DNA of 64,000 bases from Opitutales bacterium (GTDB lineage Bacteria > Verrucomicrobiota > Verrucomicrobiia > Opitutales > UBA953). Below, in pieces: positions 52,436 to 61,942 of the stretch; position 1 is the stretch's first letter; each line of letters starts with the position of its first letter. The notes beneath the pieces were generated by a model. The model saw only the letters and a program-made list of their open reading frames with translations, made no database searches and was not told the origin of the DNA. A program made the position numbers and the translations under genes. The DNA lies in the NCBI GenBank assembly GCA_017531845.1, contig JAFXKI010000007.1, forward strand, positions 248,001-312,000, in the 5' to 3' direction.

Positions 52436-53617
52436 ATGAAGTATTCCGATGCCGAAAAGCTCCTCGAACTGGGTTTAATTTCACGGGAACAGAAAGACGC
52501 GATTGTCGCACAATTAAAGCTCACGCCTTCCGCATCCCGCAACTATCTGCTGATTTCGCTTTCGAGCGTCGGAGGGCTTCTCGTGCTGACGGGAATTATT
52601 TTGCTGATTTCCGCGAACTGGGAAGCGATTCCGCCTTTGGCGAAACAAATTTCCGCCGCCGCAATCATGCTCGCGTTTTGGATTTTCGGGCTGCGGTTTA
52701 TTTGCCGGAAAGAAAATCCGCGCCCGATTCTCGGCGAAGGGCTTTGCCTCGTCGGCGCGGGAACGTGGCTCGCAAACATCGCGCTTTACGGGCAGATTTA
52801 CCAAATTTCCTCGGAACCGTCGAAAGCGATCGGCGCGTGGCTTCTCGGGATTTTTCTGATTCCTTGGCTCGTGCGCCTGCGCGGCGTTTTCGTGCTCTCG
52901 CTCGTCGCGGCAGGCATTTGGCTCGGACTCAAACTCGATGAAATCGACGGCGGAAGAGACGCTGTTTCCTACTTTTACTTTTTAGCGTTTTTCACGGGCG
53001 TTTCCGCGCTCGGGATTTTTGTCGGCAACCTGAAGGAAGAAACGCGGGAACGCTTTCGCGGCTATGGTCCGCTCGCGGCGTGGACAGCGTTTCCGATACT
53101 CGTCTTCATGGCGCAGATTTTTTGTTACGACGAAGTCAATTTTTACCCGAACTCGCTTTTTGCGCTCGTTCCCGCGACCGCAATTTTGCTCGCCGCGCTC
53201 CTCGTTTCTTTTTGGAAAAAGCTGAATAAGCCCGGCGTCGCCGCCGCGATTTTACTCGGCGCGGTCCCGCTCGTTCCGCTCGCTTTAAGTTATGCGGATT
53301 CGTGCAAAAATAATCTCGGGGACGATTTTCTCCACGCCGTGATGATGGGCACGCTTTTTGTTTGCGGGAGTGCCGCGATGGTGATCGGCGCACAAGTTGC
53401 GCGAAAATTCTACGTCAATCTCGGCGCGCTGATGATTTTGCTCGCCGCGCTCGCGCTTGCCGTCGAAGTTGTCGGCTCGCTCACGAGTAGCGGGTTCGCG
53501 CTGATTCTGGCGGGAACGTTCCTGCTCGTTTTCGGGTATTTTCTCGAGCGCGGTCGCCGCAAAATCACGGCAAAAATCAAAGACAGCGAACAACAGCAAG
53601 CGGAATCCGGTCTTTAA
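52436..53617 (+). CDS. DUF2157 membrane protein
   Basis: This 393-aa protein begins with a soluble 45-residue segment (EKLLELGLISREQKDAIVAQ) and continues with ten or more hydrophobic segments. The DUF2157 domain covers the N-terminal part: LISLSSVGGLLVLTGIILLISANWEAIP, with the typical SANW. The C-terminal tail is charged. It is paired with a GDYXXLXY protein 28 bp downstream, an association seen in other genomes. Function is unknown. Confidence 0.85.
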   Translation: MKYSDAEKLLELGLISREQKDAIVAQLKLTPSASRNYLLISLSSVGGLLVLTGIILLISANWEAIPPLAKQISAAAIMLAFWIFGLRFICRKENPRPILGEGLCLVGAGTWLANIALYGQIYQISSEPSKAIGAWLLGIFLIPWLVRLRGVFVLSLVAAGIWLGLKLDEIDGGRDAVSYFYFLAFFTGVSALGIFVGNLKEETRERFRGYGPLAAWTAFPILVFMAQIFCYDEVNFYPNSLFALVPATAILLAALLVSFWKKLNKPGVAAAILLGAVPLVPLALSYADSCKNNLGDDFLHAVMMGTLFVCGSAAMVIGAQVARKFYVNLGALMILLAALALAVEVVGSLTSSGFALILAGTFLLVFGYFLERGRRKITAKIKDSEQQQAESGL

Positions 53618-53645
53618 AAAATTTTAACCGTCAGCCTTTCTTTTT

Positions 53646-54380
53646 ATGAAGTTCAGAATTTTTCTCGTCGTCCTTCTTCTCGCCGCGCAAGTCGCGGGCA
53701 TCGCGTTCATGTCGGTTCTGCGGGAACGCGAATGGCGCAACAATCCGACCTTCCGCCTCCAATGCACGTCTTACGACCCGCGCGATTTTTTGCGCGGACA
53801 TTATTTGCCGCTCGATTTTAAAATTTTGGACAACATTCCGTTTTCAAAATTCGACGAAGCCGCGCAAAAGCAAATTCGCGGAAAGTTCTCGCTTAAAATG
53901 GAATATGTCCTCAAAGGGAAAACGTCCTACGAATTTGCCTACGCTTACAGTTACGACAATCCGGTTCCGGAGCTTTGGCTCGTGCTCGCGCCCGTTCCCG
54001 AAACCGGACTTTGGGAAGTGGAGCGCGTAACGACTTCCGACCCGAAAATTGATTTCAACGCAAACCCGCAGGCGGGAAAAATCGCCTTGTCGCTCAAGCA
54101 AACGAAATATTGGAACATTCGCATCAGCAAGCCGCTCCCGCAAGGCGACAAAACGCTTCCCGAAAACGTTCCCGCCTTGGCGGAAAGCGCCTTGCTTTTC
54201 TCGTTTGAAAATCCCCGTATTTTTTTCCCGAACCACCGGTTTTACCTCGCAGAAGAAAAAGCCAAGGAATTTGACAAAAAATACCGCGGGAGCATGACGG
54301 ACGTTTCCGCCGAGCTTTTCCTCCGCAGCGACGGCACGCCCGTCATCAAACGCCTTTTCGTCAACGGCGAAGAATTTTAG
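53646..54380 (+). CDS. GDYXXLXY domain protein
   Basis: This 244-aa protein has an N-terminal membrane anchor (residues about 4-24) followed by a periplasmic beta-rich domain. The signature reads TSYDPRDFLRGHYLPLDF, close to the GDYxxLxY pattern with His instead of Asp. It belongs with the upstream DUF2157 membrane protein. Such pairs may form a complex of unknown role. Confidence 0.8.
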   Translation: MKFRIFLVVLLLAAQVAGIAFMSVLREREWRNNPTFRLQCTSYDPRDFLRGHYLPLDFKILDNIPFSKFDEAAQKQIRGKFSLKMEYVLKGKTSYEFAYAYSYDNPVPELWLVLAPVPETGLWEVERVTTSDPKIDFNANPQAGKIALSLKQTKYWNIRISKPLPQGDKTLPENVPALAESALLFSFENPRIFFPNHRFYLAEEKAKEFDKKYRGSMTDVSAELFLRSDGTPVIKRLFVNGEEF

Positions 54381-54432
54381 GCGCGCGAACGCCGAGACCT
54401 GAGCGTCCCCGCGCCCCGCCCTCGCCCTCAGC

Positions 54433-54480
54433 TCACGTTCCCGCCTCACGCGCTTCCGTGCGGGAACGTGAAATTTGTGT
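54433..54480 (+). terminator. Inverted motif hairpin between the GDYXXLXY gene and tgt
   Basis: TCACGTTCCCGC (54433-54444) pairs perfectly with GCGGGAACGTGA (54460-54471) over a 15-nt loop. Only a weak T-stretch follows, so termination is likely but not certain. Confidence 0.65.
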
Positions 54481-54520
54481 TTATCCGGAAGAGACTTTTT
54501 TGGTAGATTTGGCGGTTCTT

Positions 54521-55672
54521 ATGATGTCTGCCGAGTCCAACACGCATTTCACCGTTTTGAAAACCGATCCCGCAAGCGCGGCGCGCCGTTGCGAACTGCG
54601 CACACGCCACGGGAACGTGCAAACGCCGGTTTTCATGCCTGTAGGGACGCAAGGCACGGTCAAATCGCTCACGCCCGCGCAAGTCAGAGAAACGGGCGCG
54701 CAAATCATTCTCGGCAACACTTATCACCTGAATTTACGCCCGGGACCGCAAACCGTGCGCGCACTCGGCGGCTTACACAAATTCATGGATTGGGACGGAC
54801 CGATTCTGACGGATTCCGGCGGCTTCCAGGTTTTTTCCCTTTCCAAACTGAGAAAAATCACCGAAGCGGGTATCACGTTCGCATCGCACTTGGACGGGGC
54901 GCGCATCACGCTCACGCCGCGTAGCTGCCTCGACATTCAAAGCGCACTCGGCAGCGATATCGCGATGGTTTTGGATATTTGCCCGCCGTTCCCGGCGAAA
55001 AAACGCGACGTTGCCGACGCCAATCGCACAACTTTGCGCTGGGCAAACGAATTCCTCTGCCACGCGATTGACGATGGCTTCATCGCTGCCGGGCATCACG
55101 TTTTCGGCATCGTCCAAGGCGGGATCTACGACGACTTGCGCCGCGAATGCGCCGAAGCCCTTTCGCAAATGGATTTTCCCGGCTACGCCATCGGCGGCGT
55201 TTCCGTCGGCGAACCCGAGCCGGAAATGCTCCAGCAGGTTGCCGCGAGCACACCGTTTCTCCCGCATTTTAAGCCGCGCTACGTCATGGGCGTGGGCACA
55301 CCGCCGCAACTTCTGAAAATGATTGCTCTCGGTGCGGACATGTTTGACTGCGTGATGCCCACGCGCCTCGCCCGCCACGGCACCGCGTTCACGCCGGACG
55401 GCACAATCAACATTAAAAACGAAAAATTCAAACTCGACGAATCACCGCTCGTTGACGGTTTGGACAATTATACCTGCCGCCGGTTTTCGCGCGCGTATCT
55501 GCGCCATCTATACGTTTCCGGCGAAATGCTCTCGTCCGTGCTTTTGAGCATTCACAACATTCATTTCTTCCAAGACCTGATGAGCCAAGCGCGGGAACAC
55601 ATCGAAGCGGGAGACTTCACGCCGTGGTCGCGCGAATGGATTGCCCGCTACGAATCAGGGAAGAAAGCTTAA
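54521..55672 (+). CDS. tgt: Queuine/preQ1 tRNA-ribosyltransferase
   Basis: This 383-aa enzyme exchanges G34 of tRNAs with GUN anticodons for preQ1. The start is at one of two adjacent ATGs (54521, 54524). Key parts are RTRHGNVQTPVFMPVGTQ, TDSGGFQVFSL (catalytic Asp), GGVSVGEP and the nucleophile segment GADMFDCVMPTR. The zinc site is incomplete: where CxCxxC is usual the sequence reads LDNYTC, keeping one Cys, while a later His (LSIHNIHF) remains. It completes the queuosine pathway step that follows queF. Confidence 0.95.
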   Translation: MMSAESNTHFTVLKTDPASAARRCELRTRHGNVQTPVFMPVGTQGTVKSLTPAQVRETGAQIILGNTYHLNLRPGPQTVRALGGLHKFMDWDGPILTDSGGFQVFSLSKLRKITEAGITFASHLDGARITLTPRSCLDIQSALGSDIAMVLDICPPFPAKKRDVADANRTTLRWANEFLCHAIDDGFIAAGHHVFGIVQGGIYDDLRRECAEALSQMDFPGYAIGGVSVGEPEPEMLQQVAASTPFLPHFKPRYVMGVGTPPQLLKMIALGADMFDCVMPTRLARHGTAFTPDGTINIKNEKFKLDESPLVDGLDNYTCRRFSRAYLRHLYVSGEMLSSVLLSIHNIHFFQDLMSQAREHIEAGDFTPWSREWIARYESGKKA

Positions 55673-55736
55673 AGAGTGAAAAAGCGGAAAAGTGGAAGAG
55701 TTAAAACCTAGCAGTTGATAGCCAACAGTTAAAACA

Positions 55737-58280
55737 ATGTCCGAGCCTTACATTCCGCCGACGAAAAAATCGTTTTCGCTCAAAGCTCTTGCGCTTTGGG
55801 GGGAACGCCTTGCCTCGCCGCCGGTTTCGGACTGGGAAAACCGTTTCACGGATGATGCGATTTACGCCGGGCGTCGACTTTACCGCGAATCCAAAATTGC
55901 GGAAATTATCATCGGGCTCGATGATGCCGCCGTCATTTTCCGCGTAGCAAGCGCGGGAACGCCGTTTCTTCAAATTCTTTTTGATTTTGATGCCGACGGG
56001 AATATCCTTTGGCGTAGTAGCTCTTCCGCACCGCGCAAGGAATCCGCGCCCTATGCCGTTGCCGGGCTTTACGTCATCGAAGAATTTGTAGCCTCTGAAT
56101 ATCCGAATCTTCCGCTTTCCGCCGACGGTGAAAAAAGCGAAATAAACAAAACCGCGAAACCCAAAGAAGTGTCCGTTCCGCCGCCGGCACTGCCTGTGCG
56201 CCCGGACCGCAAGTTGTCGCTGAAATTCTCATCCGCGGAAAACGAACTTTCCTTTTCCGCCAATTGGGTCGAAGAAAAAAGCGAACGAAAAACATCCGCT
56301 CTCTCCGCCGAACAAAAAACGCTGACGGCGGGTGAACGCGAACAACTCATCCGCCTCGTTGCCGCCGCGAGAAAATCCGGATTCGCTTTCAATGCCGGAC
56401 GGGATGCCTATGTTTTGGCGGGAACGCTACAGGCGACGCGCTTCGTCAACGAATTTTTCCCCGCGTGGCAAAAACGTTTCACAATCGAAAGCGGAAAAGA
56501 GCTCGCCGCATTTTCAAAATCCGTGCGCGAAATCGACGCGCGGCTTTTTCTTCGAGCCGAATCGGGAAATGCCTTCGGTCTCGAGTGGAATTTTTCGCTC
56601 GACGGGAACGCGTTCACGCAATCCGAAATTCGCACGTTGCTCAAACATCGCGGCGAGTCCGTTTTCCTGCCGGGACGCGGTATCGTTCGCCTGCGTTCGG
56701 GAACGCGCGCCGTAGCAAACGATTGGCCCGATACCGAAACGCACGGCGTTCCCGTTTACACGCTTCTCTCCCTCTTTCGTAATGGAGAAAATGATACACT
56801 CGTTCCCGACGCAAAGCTTCGCAGTTGGAGAAAAAATTTCCTGAAAGAGCCCGTCCCTCCGAAAGACCTTCCGGAATTTCTCCGTCCGTATCAAATGCGC
56901 GGAGTTGCATGGATTCGCCAAATGTTTTTGCGCGGCGCGCATCCGTTACTTGCCGACGAAATGGGGCTCGGGAAAACACTCCAAACCCTCGCTCTTCTTT
57001 CGCTCGACACCACGCCGCGCCGCCCTGCGCTCATCGTTTGCCCGGCAAGCGTTATTCCCGTATGGAAAAATGAGATACAAAAATTTTTCCCGCAACTCGG
57101 AGTTTGCGTTCTCGGGACAGACGGTACATTCAAGAGGAGAAAAACGGCAAACGGCGAGGGAACGCCGCCGCATATTTGGCTCTCAAGCTACGGCATGCTA
57201 CGCATTCACGCCGAGCTTTTACCGAAAAAACGTTTTTCCTGCGCCGTTCTCGATGAAGCTCAATACATTAAAAACCCGCAGGCGAAAATGACGCACGCGT
57301 GCTTGAAAATAGCCGCAGACAGGCGGCTCGCGCTCACGGGAACGCCGATTGAAAACCGGCATCTTGATCTTTGGACGGTTTTCCGCTTCCTCATGCCGGG
57401 GCTTCTCGGCCGCCGGGCCACGCTCGAAACCGAGCTTTCCGAAGCCGACGAAATCGCCGTCGAAAAACTCAAAACGCAAATTGCGCCGTTTATTTTGCGA
57501 AGAACGAAGCAGGAAGTTGCGCGGGAACTGCCGGAAAAAGTGCAAACGGTGTTGCATTGCCCGCTCACGCCTCAACAAAAAGAGCATTACGAGCAAATCG
57601 TCCGCAACGGGCTTTCCGGGAACGAAGCTCAAGAATCCGTAAGCCGGCTTCTTTCCGACAACCCGACGAACCTGCTTACATTGCTTATGCGTTTGCGCCA
57701 GGCTGCCTGCGATCCCGCGCTTTTGCCGGGGCAAAGTGCCTTGCCTACAGAATTTTCGGGGAAAATTTCCGTGCTTCTCGAACGGCTTGAGGAAATTATC
57801 GATAATGGCGGAAAAGTCGTTGTCTTTTCCCAGTTTGTTTCCCTGCTCGATCGTGCGCGGAATGCCATTGAACAACGCTTCGCGGGAACTCCCGTCTTTA
57901 CGCTCACGGGAAAAACGCTCGATCGTGCCACGCCCGTCAACGATTTTCAAACCCGCGAAGGATCGGCGATTTTCCTCGTCAGCCTGCGCGCCGGCGGCAC
58001 AGGGCTCACGCTTCACAGCGCGGAATACGTTTTCCTGCTCGATCCGTGGTGGAATCCCGCCGTCGAAGAACAGGCGATTGATCGGGTTCACCGCATCGGG
58101 CAAACGCGCCGCGTATTTGTTTACCGTATGGTGGCGGCGGGAACGATTGAGGAACGTATCGAAAAACTAAAGCAAAGTAAGCGTGCGATGTTTGACACGC
58201 TCGTCGGTGCGCTTCCCGATATGTCGGATTGGGCAAGCCACTACCCTTCTCTCGAATCACTCATCGCGCTCAGCGAGTAA
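55737..58280 (+). CDS. SNF2-family DEAD/DEAH helicase
   Basis: This 847-aa ATPase has a 390-residue N-terminal region without a clear domain, then the SNF2 motor. Motif I is ADEMGLGKTLQT near 405, motif II LDEAQYIKNP near 505, ALTGTPIENRHLDLW near 530, and the helicase C part has VVVFSQFVSLLDRA near 695 and VHRIGQTRRVFVYRM near 783. Bacterial SNF2 proteins remodel nucleoprotein or RNA polymerase complexes (RapA-like) or act in defence. No methylase or nuclease gene is adjacent, so a defence role has no support here. Confidence 0.9.
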   Translation: MSEPYIPPTKKSFSLKALALWGERLASPPVSDWENRFTDDAIYAGRRLYRESKIAEIIIGLDDAAVIFRVASAGTPFLQILFDFDADGNILWRSSSSAPRKESAPYAVAGLYVIEEFVASEYPNLPLSADGEKSEINKTAKPKEVSVPPPALPVRPDRKLSLKFSSAENELSFSANWVEEKSERKTSALSAEQKTLTAGEREQLIRLVAAARKSGFAFNAGRDAYVLAGTLQATRFVNEFFPAWQKRFTIESGKELAAFSKSVREIDARLFLRAESGNAFGLEWNFSLDGNAFTQSEIRTLLKHRGESVFLPGRGIVRLRSGTRAVANDWPDTETHGVPVYTLLSLFRNGENDTLVPDAKLRSWRKNFLKEPVPPKDLPEFLRPYQMRGVAWIRQMFLRGAHPLLADEMGLGKTLQTLALLSLDTTPRRPALIVCPASVIPVWKNEIQKFFPQLGVCVLGTDGTFKRRKTANGEGTPPHIWLSSYGMLRIHAELLPKKRFSCAVLDEAQYIKNPQAKMTHACLKIAADRRLALTGTPIENRHLDLWTVFRFLMPGLLGRRATLETELSEADEIAVEKLKTQIAPFILRRTKQEVARELPEKVQTVLHCPLTPQQKEHYEQIVRNGLSGNEAQESVSRLLSDNPTNLLTLLMRLRQAACDPALLPGQSALPTEFSGKISVLLERLEEIIDNGGKVVVFSQFVSLLDRARNAIEQRFAGTPVFTLTGKTLDRATPVNDFQTREGSAIFLVSLRAGGTGLTLHSAEYVFLLDPWWNPAVEEQAIDRVHRIGQTRRVFVYRMVAAGTIEERIEKLKQSKRAMFDTLVGALPDMSDWASHYPSLESLIALSE

Positions 58281-58341
58281 AATTCACGCCGACGGGAACT
58301 CGCGCATTTTTCGGATTAAAGTGCCTCGGCAAGAATTTCCT

Positions 58342-59361
58342 CTAAATTTTACAGCAAAACGGCATCTCGGATTCGGGAAAATCATCTCCGTTTTGCACAA
58401 GGAAATTCTCCTCTTTCAGCAAAGGATAAGAAATCAGCACGTTCCCGTTTAAATTTTCTCTGTGCATGTCTACGGCGCAAATTCGGCTATTCCCGTAAGT
58501 GCGGTAATAATACACACCCGTTTTCGTATTACAGCACGACGAGTAAATCGTGATTTCGTATCCGTTTGCGCCTACACGTACGCAGCCGCGCTGCTGAGCC
58601 ACCGCCCCGAGGATATGGAAAAACTGACCGACGCTTTCCGCCTCCGAGTCTCCGCACACGGAGTTCAGTTTCGTAAACGCGGCTTTAACAAAGCGCGACG
58701 CAGAAGACAAATCGCCGGGCAAGCCCATCGCGCCCATGCCGCGACTGTAAGCCTGCAACGGAATGTCCGGACAAATTCGATTTTGCGGCGCATTCGCGGA
58801 AACTTGCATATACCCGGCAAGATTCAGCATATGAAATTCAAACGGCGGATTGTTGGTTAAAACGCCGACGGGATTTTCCGACAGTTTTAATCCGCTCGCC
58901 AAAAACTCCACGGTGAGCGATTTTTCCTCATCGGCAACCAGCCAGTGAAGCGGCGAAAGCGGAAGCTTCCCGGAGAAATTTTCGTTCAGCGCATTTGTCC
59001 GCTCCAACAAAGCGCGCGCCTCGTCCACGTTCCCGCACTGCCCGAGAATCCACGGCATCAGCTCAAACGGCGCAACATTATCCTTCGTTCTCGACATCGG
59101 CGACCAAACCGCGTTCCCGGGGAAATTTAAACCCGCCATGCCCAGACCCTTTTCGTTGACGGCGTCATAATACAACGGAAATCCGTCTGCAACGTAAGCG
59201 ACACCGATAATCGCGTAATGCTCGTCCAAATTTTTCACATGACGGAATTTGAACGGATATTTGCGCGGCGTAATCGTTACGGTTTCGTCATAAGAATAAT
59301 CGAGATCAAGATTTCGTCCGAAATAATGATCTTTAGTTTTAAATGAAACTGCGGTGCACAT
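58342..59361 (-). CDS. Choloylglycine hydrolase family enzyme (bile salt hydrolase-like)
   Basis: This 339-aa Ntn-type amidase starts at 59361 with MCTAVSFKTKDHYFGRNLD, so removal of Met exposes the nucleophile Cys2. A good ribosome site (AAGGAG) lies 7 nt upstream. Arg16, Asp19, Asn79, Asn170 and Arg223 correspond to Arg18, Asp21, Asn82, Asn175 and Arg228 of Clostridium perfringens conjugated bile acid hydrolase, and similarity extends over the whole length (AVNEKGLGMAGLNFP, GLPGDLSSASRFVK). No signal peptide is present. It probably deconjugates bile salts; penicillin V acylase activity is the main alternative. Confidence 0.9.
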   Translation of the reverse strand: MCTAVSFKTKDHYFGRNLDLDYSYDETVTITPRKYPFKFRHVKNLDEHYAIIGVAYVADGFPLYYDAVNEKGLGMAGLNFPGNAVWSPMSRTKDNVAPFELMPWILGQCGNVDEARALLERTNALNENFSGKLPLSPLHWLVADEEKSLTVEFLASGLKLSENPVGVLTNNPPFEFHMLNLAGYMQVSANAPQNRICPDIPLQAYSRGMGAMGLPGDLSSASRFVKAAFTKLNSVCGDSEAESVGQFFHILGAVAQQRGCVRVGANGYEITIYSSCCNTKTGVYYYRTYGNSRICAVDMHRENLNGNVLISYPLLKEENFLVQNGDDFPESEMPFCCKI

Positions 59362-59422
59362 GAATTTCTCCTTTTTACACAAATAGCTTGCGTAAAAAAG
59401 CGTCATCAGTGCAGTCTTCCGC

Positions 59423-60010
59423 CTAAAAAAAGACGTTCCCGCCGGCGGCGAGGAGCTCGCGCAAGCGCGGCGCGATAAGCTCGACGGGAAGCCCGATGAT
59501 GTTGCTGAGCGGTTCTTCGTAGGATTCGACGATGAGTTCTCCGCCCTCCTGAATGCCGTAAGCGCCGGCTTTGTCGAGCGGATTACAAATCTCGAAATAA
59601 CGCGAAATCACCTCATCGGAAAGCGGTTTGAACTTCACGCGACAGGCGACGATCCTCGTTTCGCAAAATCCCGTTCCCGCGCAAACCAAGGCAACCCCCG
59701 TAAAAACAGTGTGCGCGTTCCCGCCGAGAGCGTGCAACATTTTCCGTGCTTCGCACAAATCCGCCGGTTTATTTAAAACATGATTTCCGAGAGCGACAGT
59801 CGTGTCTGCTCCAAGCACGAGTGCATCCGGGTTTTTCTCCGCAACGGCACGCGCTTTTGCCAGTGCATTTTCAAGCACCATTTCCTGCGGATTCCCGTGG
59901 GGATTTTCGTTTTCTTCCGCATCGGAAGTTTGAATTTCAAAAGAAAATCCTGCCTTGGAAAGCAGTTCACGCCGTCGCGGGGACGCGGATGCCAAGATAA
60001 ATTTTTGCAT
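59423..60010 (-). CDS. maf: Maf-family nucleoside triphosphate pyrophosphatase
   Basis: This 195-aa enzyme hydrolyses non-canonical or modified NTPs. It has the N-terminal signature LASASPRRRELLSKAGF, GADTTVALGN, the DLCEARKMLHALGG segment and EGGELIVESYEEPLSNIIGLP. The ATG at 60010 is the start; the frame has a TTG one codon upstream. It lies on the same strand as lptB, 51 bp downstream. Confidence 0.93.
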   Translation of the reverse strand: MQKFILASASPRRRELLSKAGFSFEIQTSDAEENENPHGNPQEMVLENALAKARAVAEKNPDALVLGADTTVALGNHVLNKPADLCEARKMLHALGGNAHTVFTGVALVCAGTGFCETRIVACRVKFKPLSDEVISRYFEICNPLDKAGAYGIQEGGELIVESYEEPLSNIIGLPVELIAPRLRELLAAGGNVFF

Positions 60011-60061
60011 CAAAAGGAAAATACTTTTCGGCGTTCGCGTCTTCGAATTCGAAGATTTCGC

Positions 60062-60847
60062 CTACATTTGAAATCCGGATCCGAGATAGAATTTTCGCGC
60101 TTTCTCGTCGGTCAAAATAACATCGGATGAACCTTCGACGAGAACAGTTCCCTGGTGGATGAGATAGGCGCGGTCGACGATGGAAAGTGTTTCACGGACA
60201 TTGTGGTCCGTAATTAAAACGCCGATACCTTTTTGTTTCAGCGCGATGACAATTTTTTGAACATCGGCAACGGAAATCGGGTCAACGCCGCTGAACGGTT
60301 CGTCCAAGAGCATGAAACGGGGCTTTGTCGCCAGAGCACGCGCGATTTCGAGGCGGCGGCGTTCCCCGCCGGAAAGCGTGTAAGCGGGCTGCGTTGCCAG
60401 GCGCATCAAGCCGAGGTCGTTTAGCTGTGCTTCGCAATACGCTTTGCGCTCGGAGGCGGGCATTTGCATTGTTTCGACGACGGACATGACGTTTTCCCAC
60501 ACTGTGAGTTTGCGGAAAATCGATGCGTCCTGCGGCAAATATCCCAAGCCGCAACGCGCACGTTTCCACATCGGAAAGCTCGTAATATCGTTCCCGTCGA
60601 GCAAAACGCGACCGCGTGTCGCGGGAACGAGCCCGACAACCATGTAAAACGTCGTCGTTTTTCCGGCACCGTTCGGCCCGAGCAACCCGACAACTTCGCC
60701 CGCACGCACTTCCAAGCTCACGTCGTGTACCACTTCGCGTTTGCCGTAAACTTTGGCAAGCCCCTGCGTGGAAATGATTCCGGTGGGCGTTCCCGGGGCG
60801 GATTTTTTTTCGGAAGGAGCGGAACTCGGAGAAATTTCAGAACTCAT
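60062..60847 (-). CDS. lptB: LPS export ABC transporter ATP-binding protein
   Basis: This 261-aa ATPase drives LPS transport with LptF/G/C. An extra 20-residue Ser/Pro-rich N-terminus precedes the domain. Walker A is GPNGAGKTTTF near residue 57, the signature LSGGERRRLEIARAL and Walker B FMLLDEPFSGVDP. The sequence GYLPQDASIFRKLTV is characteristic of LptB. lptA, C, F and G are not in the window. Confidence 0.95.
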   Translation of the reverse strand: MSSEISPSSAPSEKKSAPGTPTGIISTQGLAKVYGKREVVHDVSLEVRAGEVVGLLGPNGAGKTTTFYMVVGLVPATRGRVLLDGNDITSFPMWKRARCGLGYLPQDASIFRKLTVWENVMSVVETMQMPASERKAYCEAQLNDLGLMRLATQPAYTLSGGERRRLEIARALATKPRFMLLDEPFSGVDPISVADVQKIVIALKQKGIGVLITDHNVRETLSIVDRAYLIHQGTVLVEGSSDVILTDEKARKFYLGSGFQM

Positions 60848-61042
60848 AGCGCGAAGATATTTATTTTTTCTGAGGAAAAACTAACGCTCCGCTTGCAAGA
60901 GAGCAAGAAAACAGAATTTTTCATCGGGAAAACTCCGAGAAGCGTAAAAAAAGCTTAAAAAATGACGGCTTTGCGCATCTTTATTCATTATTCATCAAAT
61001 AGCAATTTACCGATCCGGAATTTAGATTTAAGATGTGACGTC

Positions 61043-61942
61043 ATGAGTATTCGATCTATGACGGGCTACGCTCGCGAAAACTTTTCTTTGGCGGGAACGG
61101 ATTTCACGCTGGAAATTTCCGCCGTAAATCAGCGCGGGCTTGCCATTTCAGTGTTCGCGCCTTCGGAATGGATGCCTGCGGCGGAACGCCTGCTATCACC
61201 ACTCGTTCGCGAGAAAGCCTCACGGGGGAAAATTACGATTGCCGTTCGCACGGGAACGCCCGGCGGGAATACTCCTTCCTGCGAAGCTCTCTCCTGGGAC
61301 GAAGCTTCCGCGGCGGTTGCTCTCGAAAAAATGAAAAATGCGGCAAGCCTTGCCGGCATTCATTTCGTCCCGACACCGGAAATTTATCTGCGCCTCGCCG
61401 AGCTCCACCGTTCCCGCCAAGGTGCGCTACCCTCGATTGAAGACGAAGCGGTTGCCACCACCGTCCGCCAAGCGACCGAAGCCGCCCTGAAGAGCTTTGT
61501 TTGTATGCGCGAGTGTGAAGGGGAAAATTTAGAAAAAGACCTGCGGGAACGCCTCGCACGCCTACGCCACTGGGTTGGGGAAATCCGCTCCGCCGCCGCG
61601 GGAACGGTCGAATATCAGCGCGACGCCCTTCGCGCACGTCTCGCCGCTCTCGGAATTGAAATCGATTTGGACGACCCGCGCTTCCTGAAGGAAATCGCGA
61701 TTTTCGCGGATCGTTGCGATATTTCGGAAGAACAAACCCGCCTCGCGAGCCATTTTTCGCAATTCGAAAATTGCCTAAATGAAAACGACAGCGGCAGAAA
61801 GCTTGATTTTATTTGTCAGGAAATTCTGAGGGAGCTCAACACCATCGGGAGCAAAGCCAACAACGCGGCAATTACGCGTTGCGTCGTCGAAGCCAAAAAT
61901 GAGCAGGAGCGCCTGCGCGAACAGGTGCAAAACATCGAATAA
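61043..61942 (+). CDS. YicC family endoribonuclease-like protein
   Basis: This 299-aa protein starts at the ATG at 61043 (MSIRSMTGYARENF) and ends with the canonical IREQVQNIE-type tail (LREQVQNIE). ELNTIGSKANNAAI and VVEAKNEQERL near the C-terminus are the YicC/DUF1732 signature. E. coli YicC was linked to RNA decay in stationary phase. It is divergent from lptB with about 195 bp between starts, and gmk, its frequent neighbour, is not seen. Confidence 0.9.
   Translation: MSIRSMTGYARENFSLAGTDFTLEISAVNQRGLAISVFAPSEWMPAAERLLSPLVREKASRGKITIAVRTGTPGGNTPSCEALSWDEASAAVALEKMKNAASLAGIHFVPTPEIYLRLAELHRSRQGALPSIEDEAVATTVRQATEAALKSFVCMRECEGENLEKDLRERLARLRHWVGEIRSAAAGTVEYQRDALRARLAALGIEIDLDDPRFLKEIAIFADRCDISEEQTRLASHFSQFENCLNENDSGRKLDFICQEILRELNTIGSKANNAAITRCVVEAKNEQERLREQVQNIE

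Noticed and set aside
55737-58280. SNF2 gene as part of a phage-defence system
   Set aside because: The neighbours are tgt and a bile salt hydrolase homologue. No methylase, nuclease or other defence gene is adjacent.
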